DNA of 64,000 bases from CAZQGO01 sp964593065. Its GTDB lineage: Bacteria > Oederibacteriota > JAAXVQ01. The notes under the pieces are model-generated. The model did not search any database. It was given only the letters and a program-made list of their open reading frames with translations, and was not told where the DNA came from. The DNA lies in contig CAZQGO010000012.1 in the NCBI GenBank assembly GCA_964593065.1, positions 1 through 64,000 on the forward strand, given 5' to 3'. Positions within the stretch are counted from its first letter, which is position 1; every line of letters begins with the position of its first letter. The position numbers and the translations under genes were made by a program. Of this stretch, positions 40,670 through 48,571 are shown piece after piece.

Positions 40670-41955
40670 GGGCCGATCCTCCTGGCGGTATAGCCGGCCC
40701 GCCGTACCGCGACGAGCAGGTCTTCTTCCTTCCATCCCGTCCCGCGCACCCGGGCGCGGCCGCTGTCCAAGTCCACCTCGACCTGCCGGACGCCCGCCAC
40801 TCCCGCCAGGGCTTCCCGGACGTGACGGACGCAATTCTGACAGGTCATGCCCTCGATCTGGTAGGTGGCCCCCGGCACGGAGCGGGCCGTCGCGCGCGCG
40901 GCCAGGCGGTTGCGCCACCAGCCCCGGAGGTCCCGGAGACACCAGTAGGCCAGCAGCAGGCTTAGAGCCAGGGCGGCCGCGTTGTCCAGCACCTGCCGCC
41001 AGGCGGGCAGGCCGTGTTCGTGCGGCCCGATTCCGGTGCCCGCCCCGGATGCGATCACGGCTTGAAATAACAGCCCGAAGGCCACGCTGCCCGCGATGAT
41101 CACGGCCAGGTAAATAACGGCGATTTTCCGGCCGAAGGTCCTGAAGATCGCTCCAATCGTCGCGGCGTTCGTGGCCGGCCCGGCCATCAGAAACACCAGC
41201 GCCGAGCCCAAGGGCAGGCCGGCCTGGATGAGCGAGGCGGCGATGGGGACGGACCCCGTGCTGCAGACATACAGGGGGATCGAGATCAGCAGCATGACCG
41301 CCATGCCCAGCAGTCCCTGCAGGGCCGGAATCCCTGCAATCGCCCGCGGCGGGATCAGGACGCTGATGAGCGCGGCCACAACGATGCCGATGAGCAGATA
41401 ACGGTAAATGCCGCCGATGAGTTCCTGCACGGCGTACTCGACGAGGATCTGCAAGCGCGGGGGAGCCGCGGCCGCCGGCGGCGCCGGGCAGTCGCCGAGA
41501 CAGGCCGTTCCAGGGCCCGCGTCCGCATCCGGAGGGGAGGCCGCTTTGCCGGGATCCAGGAAATTGACCGCGCCGCCGCCCAAGACGCCGGTGAGGAAGG
41601 CCGCGAGCACCTTGAACAGGGCCAGGGGCCAGCCCAGAAAACTTGCGGTCACCAGGATGGAATCCAGGCCGGTTTGGGGCGTGCTGATGAGAAACCCCAC
41701 CGAGGCCCCGTTGCTGGCGCCGTCTTTTTTGAGGCCGATGGCCGTGGGAATGACGCCGCAGGAACACAGCGGCAAAGGGATGCCCAGGACCACGCTTTTC
41801 AAAACGCTGCCGAGCGTGGAATGCCCCACATGGCGCGAGACGAATCCGCTGGGCAGGTAAACCTTCAGCAGGCCCGCCAAGCCTGCGCCCAGGAACAGCC
41901 AGGGCGACAGGGCCTTGAGAATGTTCCAGACCTCCTGCAGCAACCTGACGAACAT
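40666..41955 (-). CDS. SO_0444-like metal permease fused to an HMA domain
   Basis: A 429-aa inner-membrane permease of the ArsP/SO_0444 type. Residues 1-350 hold about ten helices with VLGIPLPLCSCGVIPTAIGL (metal-handling CSCG), ISTPQTGLDSILVTASFLGW and IPLYVCSTGSVPIAASLIQA. A Pro/Ala-rich loop near 155 holds CLGDC. The last 70 residues form a heavy-metal-associated domain with GMTCQNCVRHVREAL. Proteins of this kind export copper, zinc or arsenic compounds; the fused HMA domain favours a soft metal. I start at ATG 41955 (TAGGGAG 8 nt upstream). It is cotranscribed with the ArsR gene. Confidence 0.82.
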   Translation of the reverse strand: MFVRLLQEVWNILKALSPWLFLGAGLAGLLKVYLPSGFVSRHVGHSTLGSVLKSVVLGIPLPLCSCGVIPTAIGLKKDGASNGASVGFLISTPQTGLDSILVTASFLGWPLALFKVLAAFLTGVLGGGAVNFLDPGKAASPPDADAGPGTACLGDCPAPPAAAAPPRLQILVEYAVQELIGGIYRYLLIGIVVAALISVLIPPRAIAGIPALQGLLGMAVMLLISIPLYVCSTGSVPIAASLIQAGLPLGSALVFLMAGPATNAATIGAIFRTFGRKIAVIYLAVIIAGSVAFGLLFQAVIASGAGTGIGPHEHGLPAWRQVLDNAAALALSLLLAYWCLRDLRGWWRNRLAARATARSVPGATYQIEGMTCQNCVRHVREALAGVAGVRQVEVDLDSGRARVRGTGWKEEDLLVAVRRAGYTARRIGP

Positions 41956-41969
41956 GGCGTACTCCCTAT

Positions 41970-41990
41970 AACGATTGAACAATCGTTCAA
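41970..41990 (-). promoter_or_regulatory. ArsR-type dyad operator
   Basis: Perfect 8-bp inverted repeat AACGATTG-AA-CAATCGTT at 41970-41987, overlapping a second dyad TTGAAC-N4-GTTCAA at 41975-41990. It lies between the -10 and the start codon of the permease gene. The TGAA-rich half-sites are of the kind bound by ArsR/SmtB repressors. Confidence 0.7.
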
Positions 41991-42019
41991 ATATACTCCT
42001 GTTGGAAACCGGCCGTCAA
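41990..42019 (-). promoter_or_regulatory. Promoter of the permease-ArsR operon
   Basis: On the minus strand, TTGACG (complement 42014-42019) and TATATT (complement 41990-41995) are 18 bp apart. The operator begins at the end of the -10, so a bound repressor would block initiation. Confidence 0.6.
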
Positions 42020-42093
42020 GAAAAGTTTGTGGAATTCAGGCTGCGGGACCGGAACCGGGAGGGAGCCGGGGAACCGGAGCGGGGGAGAGCGGT

Positions 42094-43254
42094 TCAACCC
42101 GCCGCGCGGGAACGGGGCGCGATTTCCACCACCGACTCGCGGGTCAAATCCAGGCCCCCCGGGCGGGGCCTCGTTTCCCGGACGCGGATCAGGTCGCCGC
42201 GGCGGAGGTGCAGAAAAACCCGGTTGGAGGGTGATACTTGCGTCAGCTTCAGGGCCAGGCTCAGGCGCCCGGCCGGGCCGCAGCCCAGCAGGCGCAGGCG
42301 GTTGTTTTTGGATCTCATGGGCTCGGATACGATCCGGAACCAGCCGGCATTCCGCGGCGGGCCGGTGGACTTCCGGGGCGTGAAAAGAAACGCCGTCATT
42401 TTCAGGGTGATTTTTTTGAAGTCCGCCTGGCGGATGAGGTGTCGCAGAAAGGCGGGCGGATTCCAGCGCAGCTCCGTGTGGCAGGTGGCCTGGGGGTTGG
42501 CCGCGGCGGGGCAAGCCTGCAGCCAGAGACAGGGCGCCAACAACGAAAAGCCGAGAGCGAGCAAACGGTCGCGGACGGCGAGAAGATCCCGGGAGGTTGA
42601 GGTCAAGGCCGGTTCCAGAACCAGGAAAGCCCCTCCGGGTCGGAGTTGCTTGGCCAGGCGCGCACAGAGCTGGGCGCGGCGCTCCACGCGATCGGACGCC
42701 CCGGCCCAGAGTTCGTTGAGGACGTGGACCATGAGTATGAGGTCGTAGGACTCTTCCGGCCAGCGGTAGGGTTCTTCCTCGGCGTTCCAACTCCGGAGAC
42801 GGGATTTTTTCCCGGCGACCCCGGCCAGGGCACCGGCCATGGCCAGGGCAACCGGGCTGCGGTCGGTGAAGGTAACGGTCTGGGCGCCCAGGTCGAATGC
42901 CGCGGCGCCTGCCGGCCCCGGTCCCGATCCGACATCCAGCACCGCGCGCGGGCGCAGGGGCAGATCCTGCAGGGCAAAGCGGGTTTGCAGGTAGGAAATG
43001 GGCCAGTAATAGAGCAGGTAGGCGCCGAGGAGCGAGGGATCGGACCAATAGCGTCCGCCCAGCAAAGAACGGTCCCGGGTCAGTCCGGCGGACAGCGTCC
43101 GCACGCCCCGCCCCGCGTCCGCGTATTCCCCCGGTGTCAGGCGGGACACCGGACCCTTGGGGCGGAGGCGGTGGCTTCGCCACAAGGCCAGCAGGCGCGG
43201 AATCCAGCGGGCGAGATCCCGCTCGGCCGCGGACGGGTCGAAATCCTGGCGCAT
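42094..43254 (-). CDS. Rsm22-family SAM-dependent methyltransferase-like protein
   Basis: A 386-aa protein with a class I methyltransferase domain: LDVGSGPGPAGAAAFDLGA binds SAM, with DLILMVHVLNEL and LRPGGAFLVLEPA blocks. A Cys pattern follows near residues 240-260 (APCLWLQACPAAANPQATCH) and a further Cys near LLGCGPAG, which resembles the metal-binding cluster of Rsm22/METTL17. The C-terminal part is beta-rich (RLSLALKLTQVSPSNRVFLH). The eukaryotic relatives act in mitochondrial small-subunit assembly; bacterial members are untested. ATG 43254 has GGGAGG. Confidence 0.75.
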   Translation of the reverse strand: MRQDFDPSAAERDLARWIPRLLALWRSHRLRPKGPVSRLTPGEYADAGRGVRTLSAGLTRDRSLLGGRYWSDPSLLGAYLLYYWPISYLQTRFALQDLPLRPRAVLDVGSGPGPAGAAAFDLGAQTVTFTDRSPVALAMAGALAGVAGKKSRLRSWNAEEEPYRWPEESYDLILMVHVLNELWAGASDRVERRAQLCARLAKQLRPGGAFLVLEPALTSTSRDLLAVRDRLLALGFSLLAPCLWLQACPAAANPQATCHTELRWNPPAFLRHLIRQADFKKITLKMTAFLFTPRKSTGPPRNAGWFRIVSEPMRSKNNRLRLLGCGPAGRLSLALKLTQVSPSNRVFLHLRRGDLIRVRETRPRPGGLDLTRESVVEIAPRSRAAG

Positions 43255-43285
43255 GCTTCCTCCCGGGCTTCCCGCACGCCTGCGG

Positions 43286-44200
43286 CTAGCGGGTGACTTT
43301 GGCCGCCGAGTGCTCGAATTTGTCGAAAGGCCTGGCGTCCGAGGAAATTCGTCCCAGGCGTTTGAGGACGTGGTCTTCCTCCGGGGTCGGCTCGAGCAAA
43401 TAACTGCTGGGCGTAAACTGCTTTAATAACACCCCGCGTCCGGCCAGACGCCGGGTATTGGCTTCCAGGCGCCGCAGGGAAATGGGAATGGCCGAGGCCA
43501 TGCGGTACGTCCAGCCCATGCCGAAGCAGGGCATGTCCACGCGGGCCGTCAAGATAAAGGGAAAAACGCTGCGCAGGGTCTTGTAAATAGTGGCGAAGGA
43601 ATCGGGAAAGAGAGTGGAATTGTCCGTGTGCACGGAGAGAATGCCGCCCGCCTTCAGGCGGCGGCGGCAGAGCCGGTAGAACTCGCGCGTGTACAGCATT
43701 TTGGAGGGCCCGTGGGGTTCGGTCAAGTCCACGGCGATGACGTCGAACGTCTCGGGGTGGGCCTGCAGCCAGCGCCGGGCGTCGGTATAGACGATTTCGA
43801 TCCGGGGATCCCGCCGGACTCTTCGGATCGCCGGATAATGGCGCGTGCAGAAGTCCACCACGCCGCGGTCGATCTCCAGCATCAGGATCCGCTTCAGGGA
43901 GCGGTGCTTGACGGCTTCTTCCAGCCCGAAACAGTCGCCCCCGCCGAGAATGCACAGGCTCAACGGCGCGGCGTGCGCCAGCAGGGGCGCGTCGATCAGA
44001 TACTGGTGGTAGCGGTCCTCGTCCCTGGCGGAAATCTGGATTTTCCCGTCCAAAAAGAGCAGGGTGCCGAAGGTGCCGTGCTGGAAAATCTCCATCCGCT
44101 GGAAAGGGGTGCGGCCGCGATAGAGCCGCCGTCCCAGGTAGACATGGCCGAAATCGTTGTTGATCCATTCGGTTTTCGTTCGCAGGCTTCGCCTGGCCAA
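43286..44200 (-). CDS. speE: Spermidine synthase-like aminopropyltransferase
   Basis: A 304-aa protein starting at TTG 44200, with AAGGAGG 9 nt upstream; earlier in-frame ATGs lack a site. Catalytic features: FGTLLFLDGKIQISARDEDR, YHQYLIDAPLLAHA, the SAM-type ILGGGDCFGLEEAVKH motif, and VDLTEPHGPSKMLYTREFYR with the conserved Asp. It transfers an aminopropyl group from decarboxylated SAM to a polyamine. Bacterial relatives may use other acceptors, and no SAM decarboxylase (speD) is nearby. An Rsm22-like gene is 31 bp downstream in the same direction. Confidence 0.85.
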   Translation of the reverse strand: MARRSLRTKTEWINNDFGHVYLGRRLYRGRTPFQRMEIFQHGTFGTLLFLDGKIQISARDEDRYHQYLIDAPLLAHAAPLSLCILGGGDCFGLEEAVKHRSLKRILMLEIDRGVVDFCTRHYPAIRRVRRDPRIEIVYTDARRWLQAHPETFDVIAVDLTEPHGPSKMLYTREFYRLCRRRLKAGGILSVHTDNSTLFPDSFATIYKTLRSVFPFILTARVDMPCFGMGWTYRMASAIPISLRRLEANTRRLAGRGVLLKQFTPSSYLLEPTPEEDHVLKRLGRISSDARPFDKFEHSAAKVTR

Positions 44201-44242
44201 AGTATCTCGCCTCCTTGCAGCGCCAGAGTGTCCGCAGCGCAT

Positions 44243-44272
44243 ATTATCCTGGTTTCGGTCGGGGGACCGCAA
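44243..44272 (-). promoter_or_regulatory. Predicted promoter of speE
   Basis: On the minus strand TTGCGG (complement 44267-44272) and GATAAT (complement 44243-44248) are 18 bp apart, about 43 bp before the TTG start. Confidence 0.45.
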
Positions 44273-44356
44273 GAAAAATCAATGGCCCGAGAATTTTGGC
44301 GCCCGCCGCGGGGGGGCTCGACGCAGGCGGTGAATTCCCGGGCTGAATGAAAAAAG

Positions 44357-44389
44357 CACTTGCGCAAGTGTCTGCTTTAATTGTATATC
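44357..44389 (+). promoter_or_regulatory. Palindrome and promoter-like site before the PEBP gene
   Basis: CACTTGCGCAAGTG at 44357-44370 is a perfect 14-bp palindrome. TTGCGC inside it could act as a -35, with TATATC at 44384-44389 (18 bp spacer) as -10. A regulator binding the palindrome would cover the -35. Confidence 0.35.
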
Positions 44390-44426
44390 CTATAGTGATT
44401 TTACTACGCGGTGCCGGGAGAGCCCC

Positions 44427-45008
44427 ATGTTGAACCTGGTCCGGAGGCCGCTGCTGGGAGTTGGGCTGCTGGCGCTGGCGGCCATGGGTTGCGGCGCGGA
44501 CCGGCCTGCCCCCGCCGGAAAAGGCATCCCGGCCGGCGATCTGCCGGAGGAGTCGGAGGTGGGGGACATGAAAATTTGGAGCGCGGATTTCAATCCGGGG
44601 CAGGCGATTCCCCGGCGCTTCACCTGCGACGGGGACAACCTCTCTCCCTCCTTGAGCTGGTCCGGAATCGCCCCCGAGGCCAAGAGCCTGGCCTTGGTCT
44701 GCGACGACCCGGACGCTTCGGCCGGAACCTGGGTGCATTGGATTGTAGTCAACCTTCCCCCGGGGAGCGGCGGCTTGCCCGCCGGCGGTCCCTTGCCCCG
44801 GGGTGCCGAGGAAGTGGCGAACGATTTCGGGCGCAAGGCCTACGGGGGCCCTTGCCCGCCCAGCGGCGTGCATCGCTACTTTTTCCGCCTCTACGCACTG
44901 GATACGGAGAAGCTGTCCGGCTTGACCCGCGAGAATTTTTCCGCCGCCCTGATGGAGCATGCTCTGGGCACCGCCGAGTATATGGGGACCTACCGCCGCC
45001 AAAGGTAG
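44427..45008 (+). CDS. YbhB/YbcL-type PEBP lipoprotein
   Basis: A 193-aa protein with a lipobox LAALAAMGC-like LAAMGC and a 40-residue linker, then a phosphatidylethanolamine-binding-protein domain. The two hallmark stretches are CDDPDASAGTWVHWIVVNLP (D-P-D-A and W-V-H) and GPCPPSGVHRYFFRLYALD, which build the anion-binding pocket. Residues DFGRKAYGG precede the second block. The protein is likely exported and lipid-anchored. Bacterial members have no established reaction. It starts at ATG 44427 after GGGAGAG. The outer-membrane barrel gene follows 57 bp later. Confidence 0.88.
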   Translation: MLNLVRRPLLGVGLLALAAMGCGADRPAPAGKGIPAGDLPEESEVGDMKIWSADFNPGQAIPRRFTCDGDNLSPSLSWSGIAPEAKSLALVCDDPDASAGTWVHWIVVNLPPGSGGLPAGGPLPRGAEEVANDFGRKAYGGPCPPSGVHRYFFRLYALDTEKLSGLTRENFSAALMEHALGTAEYMGTYRRQR

Positions 45009-45065
45009 GCGGATCAACCTGCCGCCCGGCGCCCGCGCGGCCCGGAAGGCGGGGAGGAGGCTGAG

Positions 45066-45596
45066 ATGCGCATGCACAACAAGCTGGTGGCAGTGATGCT
45101 GGGCCTGGCGTTCGTCGGGGGAGCGGCCGCCGCGGCCCAGGCCAGGGTTACGGAGAAAGTGGAAGCCATGATCGCCGAAAACACGCCGTTGAAAGTCCAC
45201 GACACGGATATTTGGTTCCAGGTGGGCGGCCCGCTGGTGTTCGGGATCCAGTACGACAAATTTGCGACGGCCAACGTCGTCCTCGGCGCGGGCCTCGGCT
45301 CCTATTTGGAAGGCACCTCCCTCGACTTGGCGATCAAGTATCACTTCCTGACCGGGAAGTTCACGCCCTTCCTCTCGGGCGCCGGTGTTTTCTACTATTC
45401 CGACCCGAAGCGGAACATCTTTGCCCTCGGCCTCTCCGCGGGCTTGGCCTATACCTTCGACGGCGGGCTGGGACTGTCCCTGGGCGCATCCTACGTCAAG
45501 GCCATCAGCGAGAGCCAGGAGCCGTTCAGCTCGCAATGGGTCAACGATTCGATCAATTGGGTATCCCCGCAATTCGGTTTGCACTGGAATTTTTAA
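45066..45596 (+). CDS. Small outer-membrane beta-barrel protein
   Basis: A 176-aa protein with a signal peptide (MHNKLVAVMLGLAFVGGAAA) and alternating strands in the mature part (SLDLAIKYHFLTGKFTPFLS, GLAYTFDGGLGLSLGASYV), ending in HWNF, an aromatic end typical of barrels inserted by the Bam machinery. Length and strand count fit an eight-stranded barrel. ATG 45066 has GGAGGAGG 5 nt upstream. It precedes two lipoprotein genes of the LpoB group in the same direction, with 22 bp to the next start, so a common envelope operon is likely. Confidence 0.75.
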   Translation: MRMHNKLVAVMLGLAFVGGAAAAAQARVTEKVEAMIAENTPLKVHDTDIWFQVGGPLVFGIQYDKFATANVVLGAGLGSYLEGTSLDLAIKYHFLTGKFTPFLSGAGVFYYSDPKRNIFALGLSAGLAYTFDGGLGLSLGASYVKAISESQEPFSSQWVNDSINWVSPQFGLHWNF

Positions 45597-45618
45597 ATTT
45601 CCTCTAGGAGGGCGCATG

Positions 45619-46221
45619 ATGATTCGGAAAATCGGCATGTGGGTCTTTGCGGCGGTCGTGGCGGGAAGCATGGTCGGATGCGCGGGTTCGGTCAAACGCA
45701 TCAGCCCGGATGAGGTCGTGGACCTGTCGGGACGTTGGAACGACACGGATTCGCAGCTGGTGGCCGAGGAGATGGTCAAGGAAGCGCTGGCCCGCCCCTG
45801 GCTGGCCAAGTTTCTGAAAGAGCACGGAAAGAACCCCACCGTGATCGTGGGCACCATTAAGAACAAGACGGACGAGCACATTGCCATCGACACCTTTCAG
45901 AAGGACATCGAACGGGAACTGACCAACTCCGGCAGCGTGGATTTCGTCGCCAGCAAGGGCGAACGCAACGAGGTCCGCTCCGAGCGCGAGGACCAGCAGA
46001 CCTACGCTTCGGACCGGACGCGCAAGCAGATGTACGACGAGACCGGGGCCGATTACATGCTGCAGGGGACCCTTTCCAAAATCACGGATGCGGCGGGCGG
46101 CAAGCGCACGTTCTACTATCAGGTCGATATGGAACTGGTGGACATGCAGCGCAACGTGAAAGTCTGGTTCGGAAACAAGAAAATCAAGAAATTCATCACG
46201 CGCCCCGGTGTCGGCCTCTAG
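45619..46221 (+). CDS. LpoB-like penicillin-binding-protein activator lipoprotein
   Basis: A 200-aa lipoprotein. The lipobox is VVAGSMVGC, followed by the LpoB core: ISPDEVVDLSGRWNDTDSQL, EEMVKEALARPWLAKFL, NPTVIVGTIKNKTDEHIAID and GADYMLQGTLSKITDAAG. LpoB relatives span the periplasm to activate class A penicillin-binding proteins. Two adjacent in-frame ATGs exist; I use the second (6 nt from GGAGGG), the first at 45616 is 3 nt from it. It overlaps the start of the next lipoprotein gene by 14 bp. Function is by family; no PBP gene is nearby. Confidence 0.85.
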   Translation: MIRKIGMWVFAAVVAGSMVGCAGSVKRISPDEVVDLSGRWNDTDSQLVAEEMVKEALARPWLAKFLKEHGKNPTVIVGTIKNKTDEHIAIDTFQKDIERELTNSGSVDFVASKGERNEVRSEREDQQTYASDRTRKQMYDETGADYMLQGTLSKITDAAGGKRTFYYQVDMELVDMQRNVKVWFGNKKIKKFITRPGVGL

Positions 46222-47569
46222 CTCGCCCGCCAAGTCCCGCGGACTCCCGCCGGGAACGGCGCTGATTCTCCTGGCCTTCTGGCTGGCCGGTTGCGGCGGC
46301 CTGCGCGTGACCGACCGGCTGGAACGGGATTTGGCCAGCGGAGACTACGCGGCCGGCATCAAGACCATCGAGGAAGCCAAGGCGCAGTACGCCGGCCCGA
46401 ACTCCCTGCTGTATTACCTGGACCTGGGAAGTTTCTACCAGCGGGCTGGCGATTACGCCCGGAGCAACCAGGCCCTGGAGCAGGCCGAACTCTTGATCGA
46501 CGAGCTGTACACGAAGAGCCTCAGCGAAAGCGTCGCCTCCTTCCTGGTCAATGACACGTCCCTCTCCTATTCCGGGGAGGATTTCGAGCAAGTCATGGTC
46601 AACATTCTCAAGGCGCTCAATTACCTCTATCTGGGGGACTGGGAGGGCGCCCAGGTGGAGGCGCGCAAGGTCAACAACCGGCTGCTCGCCCTGTCGGACC
46701 GCTACGGCGACCAAGCCGTGTACCGGCAGGACGGCTTCGCCCGCTACCTGTCCGCCTTCGCCTACGAGGCGGGCGGCCAGTACAACGACGCCTACATTGA
46801 TTACAAAAAAGCCTACCAGGCCTACCAGACCTACGCCAGCCACTACGGCACGCCCGTTCCGAGGGTCCTGCAGTCGGACTTGCTGCGCCTGTCCCGGTGG
46901 CTGGACTTCCGCGATGAATATCGCCGCTGGCGGGAGACTTTCGGGGCTGATTCGCCCGTGCCCCCGCCGCGGCCACGGAAAGGGAAACGCGGGGAACTGT
47001 TGTTGGTCGTATATGACGGACTCATGCCGGCCAAGCGCACCCGCTATGTCAAGGTTCCGGTCCGGGATGCGGACGACCACCCCTACCTCCTGAAGGTCGC
47101 TTTCCCGGTCTTCGTGCCCCGGCCGCCGGCCATTTCGGCACTCGAAATCGGGCTGCCGGACGAGAGGGTCGACGCGAGTGAGGTGATGGAGCCGGTGGCC
47201 GACATCGCCATCCAGAACCTGGAGCAGCGCATCGGCTTGATCTCCGCCAAGGCCATCGCCCGGGCCACCGCGAAGTACATCGCGGCCGTGCAGGCGCGGC
47301 GTGCCGCCCGCCAGGGCGGGCAGGGGCTGGGCCTCCTGGTGGACATCGCTTCGAACGTCTATACCCTGGCCAGCGAACAGGCGGACACCCGCTCCTGGCG
47401 AATGCTGCCCAACCGCTTTCAATTGATCCGGGTCCGCCTGCCGGCCGGCACCCAGGTCCTGCCGGTGCGAATTCGTGCGTTTAGCGGCGGAGCGCGTCCG
47501 GGGCGGGATTTGGAAGTGGAGCTGCAAGCCGGGGAAAAGAAGGTCATCCCCTGGTACCAGCCGCGCTGA
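46208..47569 (+). CDS. COG3014-like lipoprotein with TPR-type helices
   Basis: A 453-aa lipoprotein from GTG 46208 (overlapping the upstream gene), with lipobox FWLAGC. The first half has TPR-like helical repeats (LYYLDLGSFYQRAGDYARSN, LGDWEGAQVEARKVNNRL, YNDAYIDYKKAYQAYQTY). The second half has LLLVVYDGLMPAKRTRYVKV and a beta-rich end with SWRMLPNRFQLIRVRLPAG. This fits the COG3014 family, which in other Gram-negatives lies next to LpoB genes, as here. No catalytic motif is seen. Probably an outer-membrane accessory of the LpoB group. Confidence 0.78.
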   Translation: MSASSSPAKSRGLPPGTALILLAFWLAGCGGLRVTDRLERDLASGDYAAGIKTIEEAKAQYAGPNSLLYYLDLGSFYQRAGDYARSNQALEQAELLIDELYTKSLSESVASFLVNDTSLSYSGEDFEQVMVNILKALNYLYLGDWEGAQVEARKVNNRLLALSDRYGDQAVYRQDGFARYLSAFAYEAGGQYNDAYIDYKKAYQAYQTYASHYGTPVPRVLQSDLLRLSRWLDFRDEYRRWRETFGADSPVPPPRPRKGKRGELLLVVYDGLMPAKRTRYVKVPVRDADDHPYLLKVAFPVFVPRPPAISALEIGLPDERVDASEVMEPVADIAIQNLEQRIGLISAKAIARATAKYIAAVQARRAARQGGQGLGLLVDIASNVYTLASEQADTRSWRMLPNRFQLIRVRLPAGTQVLPVRIRAFSGGARPGRDLEVELQAGEKKVIPWYQPR

Positions 47570-47615
47570 AACGGGTGGACCGGGAACCCAACTTGAGGAA
47601 GGCAAGGAAAAAAAC

Positions 47616-48488
47616 ATGTTGGCACCTGCCATTGAAATTCCGGGCATCAAGCTCCTGAAGCGGGGCAAGGTCCGGGACATTTACGATCTCGGCGAGGATC
47701 TGTTGCTGGTGGCCTCGGACCGCATCTCGGCCTTCGACGTGATCTTGCCCACTCCGATCCCGGACAAGGGTGCCGTGTTAACCCGCATGTCCCGTTTCTG
47801 GTTCGAGCGTTTTGCCCGCGTTCTGCCCAACCAGCTATCGCCGCGTCCCCTGGCGGAAGCCGTCTCCGATCCGCGCCTGCTGGCCGAGCTGGAGCCCCGG
47901 ACCCTCCGCGTGCGCAAGGCGGAACCCCTGCCGGTGGAGGCCATCGTGCGCGGTTATCTGTCGGGCTCGGGCTGGAACGAATACCGGAAGACCGGAACGG
48001 TTTGCGGCCTGAGGCTTTCGCCCGGCCTGCGGGAGTCCGAACGCCTGCCGGAGCCGATCTTCACCCCTTCGACCAAGGCCGAGGTCGGCACGCACGACGA
48101 AAACATCCTCTTCGCGCAAGTGGCCGACCTGATCGGCCCGGACCTGGCCGGGGAAATGCTCACCCGGAGCTTGAACATTTATCGGGAGGCGGCGGATTAT
48201 GCCCGCTCCCGCGGGATCATCATTGCGGACACCAAATTCGAGTTCGGCTTGCTGGCGGGCAAACTGGTCCTCATTGATGAGCTGTTGACACCGGATTCTT
48301 CGCGCTTTTGGCCCGCAGATCAGTATGCACCCGGCCGGGGGCAGCCTTCCTTTGACAAGCAATACGTACGCGACTGGTTGCAGGCGTCCGGCTGGAACAA
48401 GCAGGCTCCGGGTCCGGAATTGCCCCCCGAGGTCGTGCGCAACACCCGCGAAAAATATGCGGAAGCCCTGCACAGGCTGACGGCCTAG
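47616..48488 (+). CDS. purC: SAICAR synthase
   Basis: Purine-pathway enzyme (phosphoribosylaminoimidazole-succinocarboxamide synthase) joining CAIR and aspartate. The 290-aa protein shows GKVRDIYDLGEDLLLVASD, RISAFDVILPTPIPDKG, VEAIVRGYLSGSGWNEY, TPSTKAEVGTHDENILF, IIADTKFEFGLLAGKLVLID, TPDSSRFWPADQY and FDKQYVRDWL, all family motifs in order. Long (plant/yeast-like) form. ATG 47616, with AGGAAGGCAAGG upstream. A possible hairpin follows its stop. The neighbours are envelope genes, so it is not part of a pur operon here. Confidence 0.97.
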   Translation: MLAPAIEIPGIKLLKRGKVRDIYDLGEDLLLVASDRISAFDVILPTPIPDKGAVLTRMSRFWFERFARVLPNQLSPRPLAEAVSDPRLLAELEPRTLRVRKAEPLPVEAIVRGYLSGSGWNEYRKTGTVCGLRLSPGLRESERLPEPIFTPSTKAEVGTHDENILFAQVADLIGPDLAGEMLTRSLNIYREAADYARSRGIIIADTKFEFGLLAGKLVLIDELLTPDSSRFWPADQYAPGRGQPSFDKQYVRDWLQASGWNKQAPGPELPPEVVRNTREKYAEALHRLTA

Positions 48489-48496
48489 GTTGCGAT

Positions 48497-48533
48497 GCGG
48501 GCGGGAGAAGAACCGGCCGTGATCGTCGCCCGC
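48497..48533. terminator. Possible hairpin after purC
   Basis: GCGGGCG at 48497-48503 pairs with CGCCCGC at 48527-48533 across a 23-nt loop. No T-run. Weak. Confidence 0.3.
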
Positions 48534-48571
48534 CGGGCGTGAACAAGCTGAATCATTCCAGGAGGTGGGTT

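Noticed and set aside
40331..41767. Continuous minus-strand frame of 478 codons suggesting an ArsR fusion
   Set aside because: Only the last 112 codons match ArsR and have a ribosome site; the rest is an alternative frame of the permease gene.
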